Source: ATX-6F1 sp943369485
GTDB taxonomy: Bacteria; Cyanobacteriota; Cyanobacteriia; PCC-6307; Cyanobiaceae
DNA: 64,000 bases
Reading direction: 5' to 3'
NCBI GenBank assembly: GCA_943369485.1
Contig: CALRNH020000011.1
Location: 62,001-126,000, forward strand
Both the position numbers and the translations under genes were made by a program. Within the stretch, counting starts at the first letter, position 1. Every line of letters starts with the position of its first letter. Below are positions 34,622-43,268 of this stretch, in pieces. The notes under the pieces were generated by a model. The model did not search any database and was not told the origin of the DNA. It saw only the letters and a list, made by a program, of their open reading frames with translations.

Positions 34622-35716
34622 ATGATCAAGAACAGGCTTTCACGCATTTTAGTGAAGTTGGGACTTAAGAACCCTCCACAACAGCCGCCATTGGTGAGCA
34701 TTGATGAGCTCCAAGCGAACAGTTATCGCAATCAAGCAATTCAACTAATAAATAGAGCCAATCAAGACTATTTAATCTCAAGCCGCGAACTACTTGAGAT
34801 TGATTCCATGACCACGCCAAATGAATTGGCCTTTCTTAGGGCCTATGGACGTGATCTCTTTTCTGGTTCCGGAAAAATCATTGATCTTGGATGCTGGTTT
34901 GGTGCTACCTCAGCAGCATTGGCAGCAGGACTCAATGAAAATCCTAAGACAAAGGCAGAGGACTTTGTTGAGGCCTATGACCTTTTTGAATGGGATGAAT
35001 GGATGAATCCCATCAAGGATCAGATAGGGATGAAGGTCAATCTACTCCCAGGTCAATGTTTTCTTGAGGAAGTTCGTAACAACCTGGTCAACTTTGAAGA
35101 ACGTGTTCACTTACACAAGCAAGATCTTTCTGATTACCATCTACCAGAGGACTGGAAGATCGAGTTTTTGTTTGTAGATGCAATGAAGAACTGGGAACTT
35201 GCGCGCTCAATCTCCAGAAACTTCTTCCCCCGCCTCATACCGCAAGGCTCCATCATGGTTATGCAGGACTTTGCTTTCTATGACCCAATTGTAGCGACAA
35301 ATCATTTGGTGATGTGGCACTTGCGAGACTTTTTTACACCCTTACACCATGTTCCTTATTCCTGCAGTGTCGCCTTTTTGACAGAGCGTGCTCCAAGCCT
35401 GAGCGATCTCGACGATTACAGCCCAGAGTTGTACAGCGAAGAAGAAGTTGAAGAAGCATATGCTTATTGTCTGCCATTAATCCAAGAATCAATGCGTCCA
35501 TCCTTGCTTGTTGCAAGGCTCTGCCATCACATCAAGTGTCAGCATCAAGCAGGCACACAGAAAGCTCTTGCTGAGTTGAATGGAGTGAAACTTGCCCTTC
35601 CAATGCAAGCAACAATTCGACAGTCATTGCTTGAAACGTATCAACCTCCATCGGAAGCCTGGCAAGCAATGATTCCGCAGCTTGAGTCCAAGGTTGGCGA
35701 GCTAATCTTTAAGTAG
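34622..35716 (+). CDS. SAM-dependent methyltransferase-like protein
   Basis: 364 residues. GKIIDLGCWFGATSAALAAG is a class I methyltransferase motif I; FLFVDAMKNWELARSISRNF and GSIMVMQDFAFYDPIVATN follow in the Rossmann core, with a long C-terminal helical extension. Resembles the uncharacterised O-methyltransferase-type proteins of cyanobacterial sugar islands. A 252-base AT-rich spacer without a coding feature precedes it. Substrate cannot be read. Confidence 0.65.
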   Translation: MIKNRLSRILVKLGLKNPPQQPPLVSIDELQANSYRNQAIQLINRANQDYLISSRELLEIDSMTTPNELAFLRAYGRDLFSGSGKIIDLGCWFGATSAALAAGLNENPKTKAEDFVEAYDLFEWDEWMNPIKDQIGMKVNLLPGQCFLEEVRNNLVNFEERVHLHKQDLSDYHLPEDWKIEFLFVDAMKNWELARSISRNFFPRLIPQGSIMVMQDFAFYDPIVATNHLVMWHLRDFFTPLHHVPYSCSVAFLTERAPSLSDLDDYSPELYSEEEVEEAYAYCLPLIQESMRPSLLVARLCHHIKCQHQAGTQKALAELNGVKLALPMQATIRQSLLETYQPPSEAWQAMIPQLESKVGELIFK

Positions 35717-35751
35717 ACACATCCTTACTACTGAGACTTAAGATATTTGTC

Positions 35752-36951
35752 ATGAACTTCGTCATACTCGCAAATTTTCTACTTCTCATTGTAGTCCTTT
35801 TGGTCCAGCGGAAAGAACGGAATCATGTTGCTATAATCGGTAAGGCGCTGAGTTCGATTTCAAATGATTTAACTGGTCTGCAAGAGAAGATCAACAGTTT
35901 CGAGACAAACAATGATTTCTTGCTTGACCAGGTGAAGGTACAGGTTAAATCTGTCGAATCAATTACTGCAGAGATAGTCTTGCGTCAAAGACAAGATATG
36001 GTCTTGCGGCAAAGACAACTTCCCCAAGGACTTAGAGGTTTACTTGAAGAGACTGCATGGCACTCTTCGCAGGATCATACCGATCCGACCAGCAATTATG
36101 TCAATCCTGTTATTGCTCTTCCCGAGTCAGGGCAAGCTTTACTAAACATCGGCTGCGGTACTACCTATGATGACCATTGGATTAACCTTGATTTAGTTTC
36201 TCATTCCTCAGATGTCATTGCTTTTGATATTCTGCAGACATTGCCTGTTCCAGATTCAAGTATTGATGTCGTTTATGCATCTCATTTACTAGAGCATCTC
36301 GCTCCCCATGAAGTGCCCCGATTCATGGGGGAACTTTTCAGAATTCTTAAGCCCTCTGGCATCCTCAGAGTTGTTGTTCCCGATCTTGAGCAGATTGTAT
36401 CCGAGTATATTAGAGCGTTGAAAGCTGCTAAGCATGGAAACGTTCATGATCGACTTAAGCATCAATGGATGATTGTTGAATTGTTAGATCAGCTTGTACG
36501 TCAATCAGCTGATGGTGGTGAAATGATGAGATTTCTCTTCCGTAACGGTGCCGAAGGTGTGGAGATAGCAACAACACGCCTTGGCTCAGAGATTTCAGAT
36601 AGTCCAGTACCGTGGGATGCGATGAAGACCAAGGGAGAATGGGTTCTTGAAGTGGCAGATCAAGATCTCTTTTCTGATGAAAGTTTGTTTGAACGTCGAT
36701 CCAACACCTCGCTTTTCGACCTTGCAATGTATCGCAAGTCGGGAGATGCTCATCTATGGATGTATGACGAGGTTTCACTTGCTGATGTGTTAACAAGATA
36801 CGGCTTTTCTGATCCTATTGTACAATCTGCATTCACTTCCAAGATTCCTGAATTTGCTTGTTACAACTTAGATGTAACAGCTGAAGGGTCACAGCGTAAG
36901 CCGGACTCTTTGTACATGGAAGCAATCAAGCCAGAGCTATCAAATCATTGA
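35752..36951 (+). CDS. Membrane-anchored coiled-coil plus SAM methyltransferase
   Basis: 399 residues. The first about 17 residues are hydrophobic (MNFVILANFLLLIVVLLVQ), then a coiled-coil stretch with a short internal duplication (VLRQRQDM/VLRQRQLP). A Methyltransf_11-type domain follows from about residue 120: LLNIGCGTTYDDHWINLDL, VIAFDILQTLPVPDSSIDVV and HLLEHLAPHEVPRFMGELFR. It is probably tethered to the inner membrane near the export machinery. It ends directly at the start of the next gene. Confidence 0.75.
   Translation: MNFVILANFLLLIVVLLVQRKERNHVAIIGKALSSISNDLTGLQEKINSFETNNDFLLDQVKVQVKSVESITAEIVLRQRQDMVLRQRQLPQGLRGLLEETAWHSSQDHTDPTSNYVNPVIALPESGQALLNIGCGTTYDDHWINLDLVSHSSDVIAFDILQTLPVPDSSIDVVYASHLLEHLAPHEVPRFMGELFRILKPSGILRVVVPDLEQIVSEYIRALKAAKHGNVHDRLKHQWMIVELLDQLVRQSADGGEMMRFLFRNGAEGVEIATTRLGSEISDSPVPWDAMKTKGEWVLEVADQDLFSDESLFERRSNTSLFDLAMYRKSGDAHLWMYDEVSLADVLTRYGFSDPIVQSAFTSKIPEFACYNLDVTAEGSQRKPDSLYMEAIKPELSNH
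35977..36024 (+). repeat. Two-copy 24-base tandem duplication inside the methyltransferase gene
   Basis: Two adjacent 24-base units beginning GTCTTGCG agree at 17 of the first 18 positions, then diverge. They encode VLRQRQDM and VLRQRQLP, lengthening the coiled coil by eight residues without breaking the frame. Confidence 0.7.
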
Positions 36952-37914
36952 ATGATCATGGTGACAACTACAGCCGAGTTTGATCAATTTTCTCAGCGAG
37001 TGAACCAATTGCTTGCCATTGATGATGGGCCTGCTGCGTTTCAATTGCTAGAAGAGAACAAGCAATTTGGTGATGTCAAGGAGTACAAACTACTTGCGTG
37101 CAGTGTTTTGTTGAAAATAGGTCGCTATGAGTTGTGCCAAGAGGTGGCAGGAAAGGTCCTCGTTGATGATCCATCTAATGAGTTGGCGATTAATTTCCTT
37201 GGTTTGATATCAACTGCTACTACGCCTCCGAAGGCGGAATGTCGTTCCGTTTTTCAAAGAAGTTTTAGTACGTCAATTCCACAGCCTTTTCTGGGACGAC
37301 TTCAAGACTCTGTTCATCATTATTCGTATCGTGGTGTTCAGATGGTTAAGAGCCCTTTTGATATGGCGCTCTATCCACTGTTGATCTGGAATCTAAAGCC
37401 TCGAACTATTATTGAGATAGGCAGCAAGGAAGGTGGTAGTGCCCTTTGGTTTGCTGATCAAATCCGAAATTTTAATTTGGATACTAAGATACTATCAATT
37501 GATCTCATTCGCGTAGAAGCCTTTGAGGATCCTCTAGTTACTTTTTATGCTGGTAATGGTCGAGCCCTGAACGATGTGTTGACTGAGGACATTCTCAGCA
37601 GCCTGCCTCGGCCGTGGTTGGTGATTGAAGATGCTGACCATACAGAGAAGACATCCCTTGCTGTTCTGGAGTTTTTTGACCAATGGCTCGACGTAGACGA
37701 TAGAATCGTTGTTGAGGATGGGATTATGTCGGACTTGTATCCAGAGGCATTCCCCGAGCACTCAAGTGGACCTCATTTGGCCTTAAAAGCTTTTCTTCAT
37801 GAGCGAGGAGAAGACTATGAAGTTGATGCTTATTATTGTGATTTCTTCGGATACAATGTAACATGGAGTCCGAATGGCATACTCAAGCGCCTTGGACGAC
37901 TTCGATTTAATTGA
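36952..37914 (+). CDS. TPR-like plus CmcI-family (cephalosporin hydroxylase-like) methyltransferase
   Basis: 320 residues. Residues 1-90 look like a short TPR-like helical module (LLACSVLLKIGRYELCQEVA). From about 120 the CmcI/rhamnosyl O-methyltransferase pattern appears: RTIIEIGSKEGGSALWFADQ, ILSIDLIRVEAF, PWLVIEDADHTEKTSLAVLE and RIVVEDGIMSDLYPE. Family members of this class methylate sugars in surface glycans. The ATG follows the upstream stop directly, so translation is coupled. Confidence 0.78.
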   Translation: MIMVTTTAEFDQFSQRVNQLLAIDDGPAAFQLLEENKQFGDVKEYKLLACSVLLKIGRYELCQEVAGKVLVDDPSNELAINFLGLISTATTPPKAECRSVFQRSFSTSIPQPFLGRLQDSVHHYSYRGVQMVKSPFDMALYPLLIWNLKPRTIIEIGSKEGGSALWFADQIRNFNLDTKILSIDLIRVEAFEDPLVTFYAGNGRALNDVLTEDILSSLPRPWLVIEDADHTEKTSLAVLEFFDQWLDVDDRIVVEDGIMSDLYPEAFPEHSSGPHLALKAFLHERGEDYEVDAYYCDFFGYNVTWSPNGILKRLGRLRFN

Positions 37915-38010
37915 GACAAGCATGGGGGGATCAATGTCATTTGATCTGATAGCTATGACACTACTGTAAAATGTAATAGGGCAGACATTCTGATCCTATG
38001 ATCCTTTTGT

Positions 38011-39226
38011 CTGACAGTTCATTCCGACTTAGGTCGTTACGCGATTTTGGAGATCCTTGGCGATATTTTCCCCTCTCAGAGTTATGGCTGATGATTGAGA
38101 ATGCTCCTCTTGGGTCCCCACATGGCCTAGCTGCGCTTTCTCACCAGGTCATTCAGTGATCAGCAGCCGCTGGAGTGACTGCTGTGGGGTGAGGCCACCG
38201 AGAGCTATGTGACACCTCTGGCCGTTATAGACCCCCAGATGCCGAGGTAGCCAGTGGTTGCGTACAGATGAGGTTTGGTATGCAATGACGTAGGCCCATT
38301 CCGTCAGGATCATTTTGATGTAGACGAAGTCGGCCGGAGGCCATAGCGCTAGGCCTTGCCGTTGTTCTGCGGTGTGTAGGGCTTGGTTCGGACGGGTTTC
38401 AGAGCCAGTGCCTGGAATGCTTTTGCCAATCACCTGAGCGGTAGGAGGATCCGTTGTCCGAGAGCACCCGGCGACAGGTGATCCCCTGATCAGAGAACCA
38501 TCCGTCTGCACGGACCAGGAAGCCAACGGTGGTCGCCTTCTGCTCGTCTGCGAGCACCTCAACGTGTTTGCCAGAGTGCACCTTTCGGTACGAGGACCAG
38601 GCGGGTGGCATCGTCGATTGCGACGTGCACCTTCTCATAGCCAGCGCCTCGGGAGGAGCCTTGACGACGGTCGCCGGTGATCCGGTGCCCAACCCTCTCA
38701 AACCTGGCCAGCTGTCACTCCTGCGGAGAAGCCTTCGGCTGGGTGTCGACATCGATCATGTCGCCTGGCTTTTCTCACTGGTAGCGCCTCACAGGAACCT
38801 TGGTTTCCAAGTTCTTGAGACGTCCAAGCCCAAAAGGCGTTCATCACCCGTCCGACGGCCCTCAGGGGCGCCTTGAGGGCCCTGGCGATACTGTTTAGCG
38901 GGCAGCGCTGGTACCTCAAGTCTACGGCCTGCTGCAGTTGCTGCGGATCGAGCGTCTGCCGCTGGGTGCGGCGAACACTCCGTCGATCTGCCAGTGCAGC
39001 CACACCGCCTGTTCGGTAGCGGGCCAGCCACTTGTAGGCGCTGCGCAGGCTGATTCCTGCTTCCGTTGCAAGGGCCTTGAGCGGTATGCCTTTATGGAAG
39101 TGCCTACGAATCAGTTGTTCCCGACTGACGGGTCTCAATCGGGCAATGGGTGGCTATGCATGGTGAGTGAGGTCTTGGGACGGACGGTGACACCCCGACC
39201 CTGGCGACCTCACACCCAACCGTCAG
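38011..39226 (-). mobile_element. Decayed IS481-family insertion sequence
   Basis: An IS481-type transposase remnant (separate entry) is bracketed by imperfect inverted repeats: CTGACAGTTC at 38011 and, on the other strand, CTGACGGTTG at 39226, each followed inward by a matching GGTCG (38031-38036 and 39205-39210). Total length about 1.2 kb fits the family. Exact ends and target duplication are not certain. The element is GC-richer than the AT-rich genes around it. Confidence 0.6.
38127..39161 (-). pseudogene. IS481-family transposase, multiply frameshifted
   Basis: From an ATG at 39161 the frame gives MHSHPLPD then a stop; shifting one base restores RPVSREQLIRRHFHKGIPLK and the helix-turn-helix LATEAGISLRSAYKWLARYR. 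Further pieces in other frames read NLETKVPVRRYQ, EKPGDMIDVDTQPKASPQ (first catalytic Asp) and, near the 3' end, ALGGLTPQQSLQRLL and LNDLVRKRS. Several frameshifts and in-frame stops make it non-functional. Confidence 0.85.
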
Positions 39227-39601
39227 CTGAATAACCTGGCGGGACTACATACCTAGCATAAGATAAAGTGCCCAATCAAGTGGCATTATTACTGTACGAT
39301 TTGCACTGCTTCAAGTCATCTGAGAGTCCTTGCTATGGTATGCGACTTCTATGTTGCGACATCAGGCTTTCAGGCGGTAGGCTGATGCCTCATTAGTCGT
39401 ATCCATTTGGCTGAACGCTTCTGACTACATCCTCAAGCAAGCGATGGAGCTGCCCTCATTATGAGTTGACTGAAGTGAATCTATTCAAGCATAGAGAACG
39501 ATCTTCGCACATTGTGTCAGCCGCTTAGGGATTAATGAGTGGTAATGCCAAGTATCTTGTTGTTAAATTGAGCACAAAGTCAATTGTTTACTTCCACTCT
39601 T
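39227..39601. other. AT-rich intergenic stretch after the IS element
   Basis: About 375 bases between the IS end and the first large GT4 gene. No reading frame, hairpin or repeat stands out. It may carry the promoter for the downstream glycosyltransferase-exporter block, but no convincing -10/-35 pair is seen. Confidence 0.5.
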
Positions 39602-41599
39602 ATGAGTAAGTTTTGCCTGGTTACATCGGAGATCGTTGGCCCTTTCAAAAACGGGGGCATAGGTACCCATTGTTACTACCTGGTCCAGTATCTTGCGTCG
39701 AAGCCTGAGATCGATGTGACAATTGTGTATAATGGTGAGATCAAGATTAATGATTGCCAATATTGGAAGGAGAAGTTTCGGCTCGAGTTTAAAGCAGATT
39801 TTGTTTGGATTCATCCAGCTTTTACAGGCGAACCGTCGTCGCTTAACTCTGCTTCCTATTGGGATGCTATTTCAAGGGCAAATTTAGGGTATCTTCGCTC
39901 TCATCATTTTGATGTAATTCTATTTCAAGAGATGCTTGGTGGTGGGTTTCGAGCCATTCAAGCCAAGAAGAATTTGCACTTGTTTGCTTCTAGTCTTCTC
40001 GTTGTGATGGTCCATTCTTCATGGCAATGGATCAATGAGTCGATGAAGCTTTTCCCTGCCTATGGTCTGGCAGAAATGCTGACGAAGTACATGGAACGCT
40101 ATAGCGTCCAGCATTGTGACGCATTGGTGAGTCCTAGCCAATATATGTTGAATTGGACTTTGGGGGATGTGAAGGATCTGCCTTCCTTTCAGCGGGTACT
40201 ACCTTACCTTTTTGATCCAGAACTTCCTGCAAGTGGCCATGATAAATGTGTTAAAGAGTTGATATTTTTCGGGCGATTGGAGCAACGCAAAGGTTTGCTT
40301 CTTTTTCTTGAATCGATCAAAGCACTTTCTCACGAGTTTGTCGGCGAGGTTCAGTCAAATCCCATTCCAGTGTATTTTCTAGGCAAACCCGGCCGAACGA
40401 TCGACGGTGATGGGGCTCAGTCAATTTCTCGTTTCGCACCACTAGTGGCACCATGTTTTGATCTTCATATCATTGATGATCTTGGCCATCATGAAGCGCT
40501 GGAGTTCCTTCGGCGTCATCCTGCGGCCTTAGTGGTTTGTCCGTCACTCCAGGATAATTCCCCTTTCGCCATTATTGAGAACTTGCTCCTTGGCACCAAC
40601 CTTATTTCTTGCCGTACAGGAGGAATCCCAGAGCTGTTTGCTGATCTCAACAGACTCGCACAGCCAACTGTTACTGACCTCACCAGGCTGATCCGTGATG
40701 GAATCACCGGTCGGCTTCCACCAGTAAATAGTAGATATACTGTTGAAATAGCTCGAAATGATTGGGATAAATTCCTTTCTTTAGCGTTCAGCTCTGCTTC
40801 TTCAGGTTCTCCCAACGGTGGACAACCAAAACCCGTTCCTAGACGTTGCTATGACGGGGTCTTAGGTCACATTCAGGTTCCTGATTTGGAACATGGTAGT
40901 GCCCGGCTCCCTGCATTTTGCGAAGCTGTAGCGTTGCTTGAAGATGATCGTCTTCATGCGATGAAGACTGATGGGACAGCATGTTCATTGCTGACAAGTC
41001 ACTGGATCGTTCTAGGACCAGAATGCCAAATTGAGCCCGATTTTGAATCGTCTGTTCGAAGGGCGATCGCATCTGATCAAGATTGCGTATGGTCATGTTT
41101 TGTTGGATTCAGCTCAGGTGAGGCTCCTATTCACGCGCCATTTGGTGCCTGTCTCGAAGCAGCTCTTGCTGCCAACGTGTTAGGCACTGGCGTGGCCGTT
41201 CTCCCAGGCCGAGTGGTTGCAGAGCTAACTGAGCAAGGCCTTAGGTTGTTGGCTGATGCACTCCTTGACCCCAGTTCTCTATGGCCTTTTTTGGCGCACA
41301 TTGCATTGCATGGATCTTCTCTTGATGTCATTCCTGAAAGGCTTGCCTCGATGGCAGGGGCCCCGTTGATACTAGAAAATGGCTCCTCCTCCTATCCTTA
41401 TCAGGCGAGTGTCATCGCTGACATGTCCTCAGAACTACCAGATTGGCTTCAACGGCTTCTACCCTATACCCTGGAACTCAGCCCCACCATTGCTGCTGAT
41501 GCTGCCAGCTCCGCCTCTCCATTGGGCGGTATTCCCTCCGTTCGGGTTGCCCTAAAGCATCACCTGCGTAAACTGAAGTCTCGGTACACCAAACTCTGA
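39602..41599 (+). CDS. Large two-part glycosyltransferase: GT4 plus novel C-terminal domain
   Basis: 665 residues from the ATG at 39602 (a TTG at 39584 is less likely). Residues 1-390 are a GT4-like GT-B fold: VTSEIVGPFKNGGIGTHCYY (acceptor side), LIFFGRLEQRKGLLLFLESI (donor side) and FAIIENLLLGTNLISCRTGG, the EX7E-type region. After about residue 420 comes a roughly 240-residue alpha/beta region that I do not recognise as a standard domain. The same two-part layout recurs in the gene at 44791, so the two are probably paralogs. Likely elongates the exported glycan. Confidence 0.75.
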   Translation: MSKFCLVTSEIVGPFKNGGIGTHCYYLVQYLASKPEIDVTIVYNGEIKINDCQYWKEKFRLEFKADFVWIHPAFTGEPSSLNSASYWDAISRANLGYLRSHHFDVILFQEMLGGGFRAIQAKKNLHLFASSLLVVMVHSSWQWINESMKLFPAYGLAEMLTKYMERYSVQHCDALVSPSQYMLNWTLGDVKDLPSFQRVLPYLFDPELPASGHDKCVKELIFFGRLEQRKGLLLFLESIKALSHEFVGEVQSNPIPVYFLGKPGRTIDGDGAQSISRFAPLVAPCFDLHIIDDLGHHEALEFLRRHPAALVVCPSLQDNSPFAIIENLLLGTNLISCRTGGIPELFADLNRLAQPTVTDLTRLIRDGITGRLPPVNSRYTVEIARNDWDKFLSLAFSSASSGSPNGGQPKPVPRRCYDGVLGHIQVPDLEHGSARLPAFCEAVALLEDDRLHAMKTDGTACSLLTSHWIVLGPECQIEPDFESSVRRAIASDQDCVWSCFVGFSSGEAPIHAPFGACLEAALAANVLGTGVAVLPGRVVAELTEQGLRLLADALLDPSSLWPFLAHIALHGSSLDVIPERLASMAGAPLILENGSSSYPYQASVIADMSSELPDWLQRLLPYTLELSPTIAADAASSASPLGGIPSVRVALKHHLRKLKSRYTKL

Positions 41600-41629
41600 G
41601 CTTGTCAAACCCCTCATGCGCGATAACCC

Positions 41630-42325
41630 ATGACTCTTGGTGAGTTTCTCAACAAATCCCCCCTCTGTCCTCGGCTGACACCTGCTCAAATCTTTCCAGG
41701 GATTGACAAGGAGTTTGGCGATTATCGAGCGTTATTCCGCGGTAGAGTTCTTAACGCTGGCGCTGGCAATCGCGATATCTCTTCGCTCATAGATGGTGAG
41801 TTATTCAATCAAGACATCCCGCATGGCCTGCATAACGCCAATATTCATATCTATTCCCCAATTCATGATATTCCAAAGCCTGATGGCTTTTTTGATGTAA
41901 TCATCTGCAATGCAGTTCTTGAGCATGTAGCCAATCCCGAGGACATCATGCAGGAGTTTGCGCGAGTTCTTCGTGACGATGGTGTTCTCTATTTGGGCTT
42001 GCCTTTTCTGCAGCCAGAGCACAAGGATCCCACTGATTTTCAGCGCTACACTGCCGATGGGCTGATAGCCTTGGCGCATAGACATCATTTTGTTGTAGAT
42101 ACTATTGATTCTGTTCATAATATCTATATAACTTTCGCGTGGATTGTTGTCTACTGGCTGTCGTCACGAGATAGCGTAAGGAATTTCTTTCTAAAGTTTC
42201 TTTTTTATCCTCTTCTTGCAATCCTTTGTCGCTCATCAAACGAGCATGTATTTGCTGCGGCATCTTGCTACCGCCTTATAGGGCGTCGTCAGCCACGATT
42301 GACCCACACTCCCTCGCTGGCCTGA
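41630..42325 (+). CDS. SAM-dependent methyltransferase (Methyltransf_11 type)
   Basis: 231 residues. RVLNAGAGNRDISSLIDGEL (motif I), DGFFDVIICNAVLEHVANPE (motif II/III) and ARVLRDDGVLYLGLPFLQPE define the domain. The C-terminus has a hydrophobic helix (ITFAWIVVYWL) and may be membrane-associated. It lies directly upstream of the exporter genes; a glycan-capping methyltransferase next to a Wzm/Wzt exporter is a known arrangement, so terminal methylation as an export signal is a reasonable inference. Confidence 0.78.
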   Translation: MTLGEFLNKSPLCPRLTPAQIFPGIDKEFGDYRALFRGRVLNAGAGNRDISSLIDGELFNQDIPHGLHNANIHIYSPIHDIPKPDGFFDVIICNAVLEHVANPEDIMQEFARVLRDDGVLYLGLPFLQPEHKDPTDFQRYTADGLIALAHRHHFVVDTIDSVHNIYITFAWIVVYWLSSRDSVRNFFLKFLFYPLLAILCRSSNEHVFAAASCYRLIGRRQPRLTHTPSLA

Positions 42326-42413
42326 TGACTTTGGCGAAAGACTGTCATTCAAGCCGCATTGCTCATTGTGAGTCCTTCATGGCGTGCACGTTTTTTTAGA
42401 CAGGATGTAGTCT

Positions 42414-43235
42414 ATGAGATTTAGAATCTTTTTATCTGGCCCTATTCGGTCATTACGGCGCCACAGAAACTTGCTGCTTACCTTGGTACAGCACGATGTG
42501 GCAAGTCTTTACCGAGGGGCAGCTTTAAATCTTTTTTGGGCTTTTGCCAGCCCTCTTGTGACTCTTAGCGTCTATTCATTTGTTTTTGGTACTATTCTGA
42601 AATCATCGTTCACTCATGGTGGTTCTGAGGGTGGTTCATTGCTGTTTGCTTTAGGTTTGTTCAATGGCTTAATCATCTGGGAATTCTTTTCTTCGGTCGT
42701 AAGTCAGGCACCACTTATAGTAACAAGCAAGCCAAATTATGTTAAGAAAATTGTTTTTCCTCTAGAGATACTGCCTGTCGTGCCCATCGGAGTTGGCCTT
42801 TTTCAGTTTATATTGAGTTTGGCAATTCTTTTTGTCGCTATTGCTGTCTTTGCCACAACTTCTTTGTGGCGTGCATTATTTATTCCTTTCTTTTTGATCC
42901 CAGTTGTTTTGTATGCCGTAGGTCTGAGTTGGATTTTATCTAGTTTGGGAGTCTTTTTTAGGGATGTTGCAAATGCAATTAACCCTTTGATGCAGCTTGT
43001 ATGGTTTGGGAGTGCCATATTTTTTCAGATTTCATCTGTACCTTCGGCTTACCAATGGATCTTTTATGCCAATCCTGTAGCTGCTTGTATTAATGAATCA
43101 CGATCTTTTGCTATATTTGGCAAGTCGCCTAATCTTGAGCTTTTATCATCCCACTTCGCTGTTGGTTGGGTTGTCGCTTGCTTCGGTTTCTTTGTGTTTA
43201 ATAAATCTCAGTCTAGTTTTGCCGATGTGCTCTGA
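42414..43235 (+). CDS. wzm: ABC-2 type polysaccharide exporter permease (Wzm-like)
   Basis: 273 residues with about six transmembrane segments. The N-terminus RSLRRHRNLLLTLVQHDVAS then LYRGAALNLFWAF and the mid-region VTSKPNYVKKIVFPLEILPV are typical of the TagG/Wzm permease family. It pairs with the ATPase starting 33 bases downstream. Together they move an undecaprenyl-linked glycan across the inner membrane. Confidence 0.9.
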   Translation: MRFRIFLSGPIRSLRRHRNLLLTLVQHDVASLYRGAALNLFWAFASPLVTLSVYSFVFGTILKSSFTHGGSEGGSLLFALGLFNGLIIWEFFSSVVSQAPLIVTSKPNYVKKIVFPLEILPVVPIGVGLFQFILSLAILFVAIAVFATTSLWRALFIPFFLIPVVLYAVGLSWILSSLGVFFRDVANAINPLMQLVWFGSAIFFQISSVPSAYQWIFYANPVAACINESRSFAIFGKSPNLELLSSHFAVGWVVACFGFFVFNKSQSSFADVL

Positions 43236-43268
43236 GTCTTGTGCTGTGCTGAATCCAAGTCAGAAGTA

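Noticed and set aside
37998..38159. A 53-codon frame starting MILLSDSSFRLRSLRD
   Set aside because: It spans the left inverted repeat and the 3' end of the IS481-type element, so it is most likely chance.
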